Shown here: piece by piece, positions 6,765 through 8,354 of the stretch
Layout of the letters: every line of letters begins with the position of its first letter
How positions within the stretch are numbered: position 1 is the stretch's first letter
Notes under the pieces: generated by a model
The model's input: the letters and a program-made list of their open reading frames with translations, nothing else
What the model was told of the DNA's origin: nothing
Database searches by the model: none
Source of the DNA: Mycobacterium sp.
GTDB taxonomy: Bacteria; Actinomycetota; Actinomycetes; Mycobacteriales; Mycobacteriaceae
Assembly: GCA_025965815.1 (NCBI GenBank)
Contig: JAOPWF010000426.1
Span: 1-8,354 of the forward strand
Reading direction: 5' to 3'
DNA length: 8,354 nucleotides
Made by a program: the position numbers and the translations under genes

Positions 6765-6799
6765 ATTCGAACCGCAGCGACAACGAGCGGAACGGACAG

Positions 6800-7129
6800 G
6801 TGGACAAGCCAGGCGATCAGATCCAGGTCGAGCGGGCCTCGTCGGCACGCAAAGACGTGGACATCTCGGGGTGGACGCAACGGTTCGATCTGCTGTCCGA
6901 TCCGAACCGGTTGGAGATTCTGCTCGGGCTGCACCGCGCGCCGGGCATCTGCGTGAGTGACCTCGCCGCTGCGCTCGGCCGTTCGGAAAACGCCGTCTCG
7001 CAGGCGCTTCGGGTGCTTCGTCAGCAGGGTTGGGTGACCTCCACCCGGATCGGGCGGGCGGTCAGCTATCGGCTCGAAGACCACACCGTTCACGACCTGC
7101 TGCACTGGATCGGTGCCCGCCACGGCTGA
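6800..7129 (+). CDS. ArsR/SmtB-family metal-responsive repressor
   Basis: Small winged-helix repressor of 109 residues, a normal length for the family. FDLLSDPNRLEILLGL (29-44), then CVSDLAAALGRSENAVSQALRVLRQQGWV (51-79), give the recognition helix, and RIGRAVSYRLED (83-94) the wing. Possible metal ligands are Cys51 and Asp54 at the helix alpha-3 position, and a His-rich C-terminal helix with Asp94, His95, His98, His102 and His108. The spacing does not exactly fit the SmtB/NmtR alpha-5 site, so the metal is uncertain. The cobalt/nickel transporter genes begin 70 nt downstream, so Co(II) or Ni(II) sensing is the simplest reading. The GTG start has only a modest upstream GGA; it lies 35 nt after the GntR stop. 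It may be cotranscribed with cbiM or controlled from its own promoter. Confidence 0.85.
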   Translation: MDKPGDQIQVERASSARKDVDISGWTQRFDLLSDPNRLEILLGLHRAPGICVSDLAAALGRSENAVSQALRVLRQQGWVTSTRIGRAVSYRLEDHTVHDLLHWIGARHG

Positions 7130-7160
7130 ACATCTGAACATCTAGACAGATGAGCAGATG
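7128..7160. promoter_or_regulatory. Candidate ArsR operator upstream of cbiM
   Basis: CATCTGAACATCT (7131-7143) and AGATGAGCAGATG (7148-7160) form an inverted repeat with 11 of 13 paired positions around a 4-nt centre. The left side also contains GAACATCT twice in tandem (7128-7135, 7136-7143). TGAACA half-sites with dyad symmetry are typical of ArsR/SmtB operators. It overlaps the arsR stop codon and lies just before cbiM. No T-run follows, so a terminator is less likely. A promoter hexamer was not identified. Confidence 0.6.
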
Positions 7161-7164
7161 GTGC

Positions 7165-7186
7165 CTAGGCTCGGGGGATCGCCTAG
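7165..7186 (+). repeat. Short inverted repeat before the cbiM ribosome-binding site
   Basis: CTAGGC (7165-7170) and GCCTAG (7181-7186) can pair around a 10-nt loop, ending 4 nt before GGAGG at 7191. It may affect ribosome access, extend the operator, or be chance. The leader is far too short for a cobalamin riboswitch. Confidence 0.3.
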
Positions 7187-7199
7187 CCGTGGAGGTCGA

Positions 7200-7910
7200 A
7201 TGGTCGTTTCGTCGGTGGCCATGCACATGAGCGACGGCATCGTCAACGCGTCGACCTCGATGATCTTCGGCGCAATCGCGATCCTGGCGGTGGGCTTCTG
7301 CGCGACGCGGGCGCGCGATGAGCTCGACGAACGGGCCGTGCCGTTGGCCGGGCTGGTGGCGGCCTTCATCTTCGCGGTGCAGATGGTGAACTTCCCGATC
7401 CTGCCCGGTGTGAGCGGCCATTTGCTGGGTGGGGCGCTGGCGGCAATCCTGGTCGGACCCTTCACCGGGGTGTTGTGTATCGCGATCGTGCTGGTGGTGC
7501 AGTCACTGTTGTTCGCCGACGGTGGGGTGACCGCGCTGGGCACGAACATCACGAATATGGCGCTTATCGGGGTCGCCGCCGGCTACGCGGCGGCCGTGCT
7601 GCTGTATGCCATTGCGCGCCGGTGGCGCCGCGATGACGTTTCCGTGCCAGCACTGGGTGTTGTGGCATTCCTATCGGCTCTGATCGGAACCGTTTGTGCC
7701 GCAACAGGTTTTGTCATCGAGTACGCGATCGGCGGTGCGGCCTCGTCGTCGCTGGCCACGGTCGCCGGCTACCTGGTCGGGACGCACGTGCTGATCGGGA
7801 TCGGTGAGGGCGTAATCACCGCGCTGACGGTGATGGCCGTCGCGCGGTCTCGCCCGGACCTGGTGTATCTGCTGCGCAGAGCCCGCGCCCGGGCGGAGGT
7901 GCCGGCATGA
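7200..7910 (+). CDS. cbiM: CbiM, substrate-capture (S) component of an ECF cobalt/nickel importer
   Basis: Membrane protein that binds Co(II) or Ni(II) and passes it inward with CbiN, CbiQ and the ATPase CbiO. The core is clear: MHMSDGIVN, then NFPILPGVSGHLLGGALAAILVGP, DGGVTALGTNITNMALIG, and VGTHVLIGIGEGVITAL near the end, with about 6-7 hydrophobic segments. The ATG at 7200 follows GGAGG (7191-7195) and gives 236 residues, with seven residues (MVVSSVA) before MHMSDG. Known CbiM/NikM proteins bind metal through the free N-terminus of Met1, His2 and His67. If counting starts at the ATG at 7221, His2 and His67 (SGHLLGG) fall exactly there. The true start may therefore be 7221, or the SVA/MH junction may be processed. 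An ATG at 7158 is also in frame but lies within the operator repeat. Confidence 0.9.
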   Translation: MVVSSVAMHMSDGIVNASTSMIFGAIAILAVGFCATRARDELDERAVPLAGLVAAFIFAVQMVNFPILPGVSGHLLGGALAAILVGPFTGVLCIAIVLVVQSLLFADGGVTALGTNITNMALIGVAAGYAAAVLLYAIARRWRRDDVSVPALGVVAFLSALIGTVCAATGFVIEYAIGGAASSSLATVAGYLVGTHVLIGIGEGVITALTVMAVARSRPDLVYLLRRARARAEVPA

Positions 7911-8272
7911 CCAACCCGCTCCGTCACCGGTGGCGGTTCTGGATCGGCTTCGCCGCGGCCACCCTGGTGATCGCCGGAGTGCTGTCGTACTTCGCCAGTT
8001 CCAGCCCTGACGGCCTGGACTCGGCGACGCTGCAGGGGTGCGACGTTGTGCATACCGGCGGCGGCGAGCAACTGACAGGCCGTTGCATCGCGCAGCACGC
8101 CACCGACCACGCGATGTCGACGACCCCGCTCGCGGGATACACGCTGTTCGGCGATGGAGCGCTCGGGGGCCTGGCCGGAGTCATCGGCGTCGTGGTTACC
8201 CTGACGTTCGCGGGTGGAGCATTCTGGATGATCGCCCGCAGTCGCAGGACAAAACCGCCCGCGGGGAGTTGA
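7907..8272 (+). CDS. PDGLE-domain protein, CbiN-like ECF transporter component
   Basis: Small membrane protein of 121 residues that likely completes the metal-binding unit with CbiM, as CbiN does. Transmembrane helix 1 lies at about residues 12-30 and helix 2 at about 86-108, with an external loop between them. YFASSSPDGLDSAT (28-41) is the PDGLE motif, here with Asp instead of Glu at the last position. PLAGYTL (74-80) is the usual second conserved spot before helix 2. The loop holds two Cys (45 and 60) and several His. The ATG overlaps the cbiM stop as ATGA. It could be named cbiN by position, but the domain is the PDGLE variant. Confidence 0.85.
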   Translation: MTNPLRHRWRFWIGFAAATLVIAGVLSYFASSSPDGLDSATLQGCDVVHTGGGEQLTGRCIAQHATDHAMSTTPLAGYTLFGDGALGGLAGVIGVVVTLTFAGGAFWMIARSRRTKPPAGS

Positions 8273-8274
8273 CA

Positions 8275-8354
8275 GTGGGTGCGGGTCACTCCCATCCGCT
8301 CTATCGCGACGGCGACTCCGCGATCCACCGCGCACCGGCCGAGGTCAAGATCGT
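8275..8354 (+). CDS. cbiQ: CbiQ, transmembrane coupling (T) component, 5' end only
   Basis: Only 26 codons and two bases are present; the gene runs off the right edge. The peptide VGAGHSHPLYRDGDSAIHRA followed by PAEVKIV is the characteristic soluble N-terminus of actinobacterial CbiQ proteins. These couple the ATPase CbiO to CbiM in ECF cobalt/nickel importers. GTG at 8275 has a good site, GGGGAG at 8263-8268, six nt upstream, and starts two nt after the PDGLE gene stop. The fragment is too short to judge the transmembrane part, but position after cbiM and the PDGLE gene makes the call secure. cbiO would be expected next. Confidence 0.82.
   Translation, partial: MGAGHSHPLYRDGDSAIHRAPAEVKI

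Noticed and set aside
5094..6848. Antisense open frame of 584 codons spanning the SDR and GntR genes.
   Set aside because: It crosses two well-supported genes and their junction, and shows low-complexity Arg/Gly/His composition with no family features.
7111..7199. Cobalamin riboswitch upstream of cbiM.
   Set aside because: The leader is only about 70-90 nt, and no B12 box (GCCACTG type) lies there; GCCACGG near 7118 is inside the arsR coding end and differs.

Overview
The window is high-GC, densely coded, and uses GTG, TTG and ATG starts with 4-nt stop/start overlaps. The gene order (GS-like ligase, class I amidotransferase-type hydrolase, aldehyde dehydrogenase, SDR) matches my memory of the glnA4-Rv2859c-aldC-Rv2857c block of Mycobacterium tuberculosis. 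Protein details agree with this, so I read the DNA as the chromosome of a mycobacterium, probably an environmental Mycolicibacterium-type species. No RNA gene, IS element, CRISPR array or prophage gene is visible.

Layout. 1-1510 (minus) holds nearly all of an APC-superfamily amine/amino acid permease, cut at its C-terminus by the window edge. 1511-1695 is a divergent control region with three perfect short inverted repeats. 1696-6764 (plus) is a tight five-gene block: a glutamine-synthetase-like gamma-glutamyl-amine ligase (glnA4), a PuuD-like gamma-glutamyl hydrolase, an aldehyde dehydrogenase (aldC), an NAD-type short-chain dehydrogenase and a GntR/FadR (FCD) regulator. The first four genes overlap each other; the regulator follows 6 nt later. 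6800-8354 (plus) is a separate metal module: an ArsR/SmtB repressor, a 13+13 nt imperfect inverted repeat just after it, then cbiM, a CbiN-like PDGLE protein and the start of cbiQ. These are parts of an ECF-type cobalt/nickel importer.

How the parts work together (inference). The permease would import a primary amine. GlnA4 would couple it to glutamate. The SDR and the aldehyde dehydrogenase would oxidise the distal carbon from alcohol to aldehyde to acid. The hydrolase would release glutamate plus an amino acid. This resembles the E. coli Puu putrescine route, but an alcohol dehydrogenase replaces the flavin amine oxidase PuuB, which points to an amino alcohol such as ethanolamine (product glycine) rather than a diamine. 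The FCD regulator is the obvious candidate for sensing the pathway. The second module looks like metal-responsive uptake of Co(II)/Ni(II), plausibly for cobalamin.

The points most worth checking are the amino-alcohol version of the gamma-glutamylation pathway, a 24-nt in-frame repeat inserted near the 5' ends of two separate genes (both encode GRSGATR), the candidate ArsR operator, and the cbiM start, where the best ribosome-binding site and the metal-site chemistry disagree.
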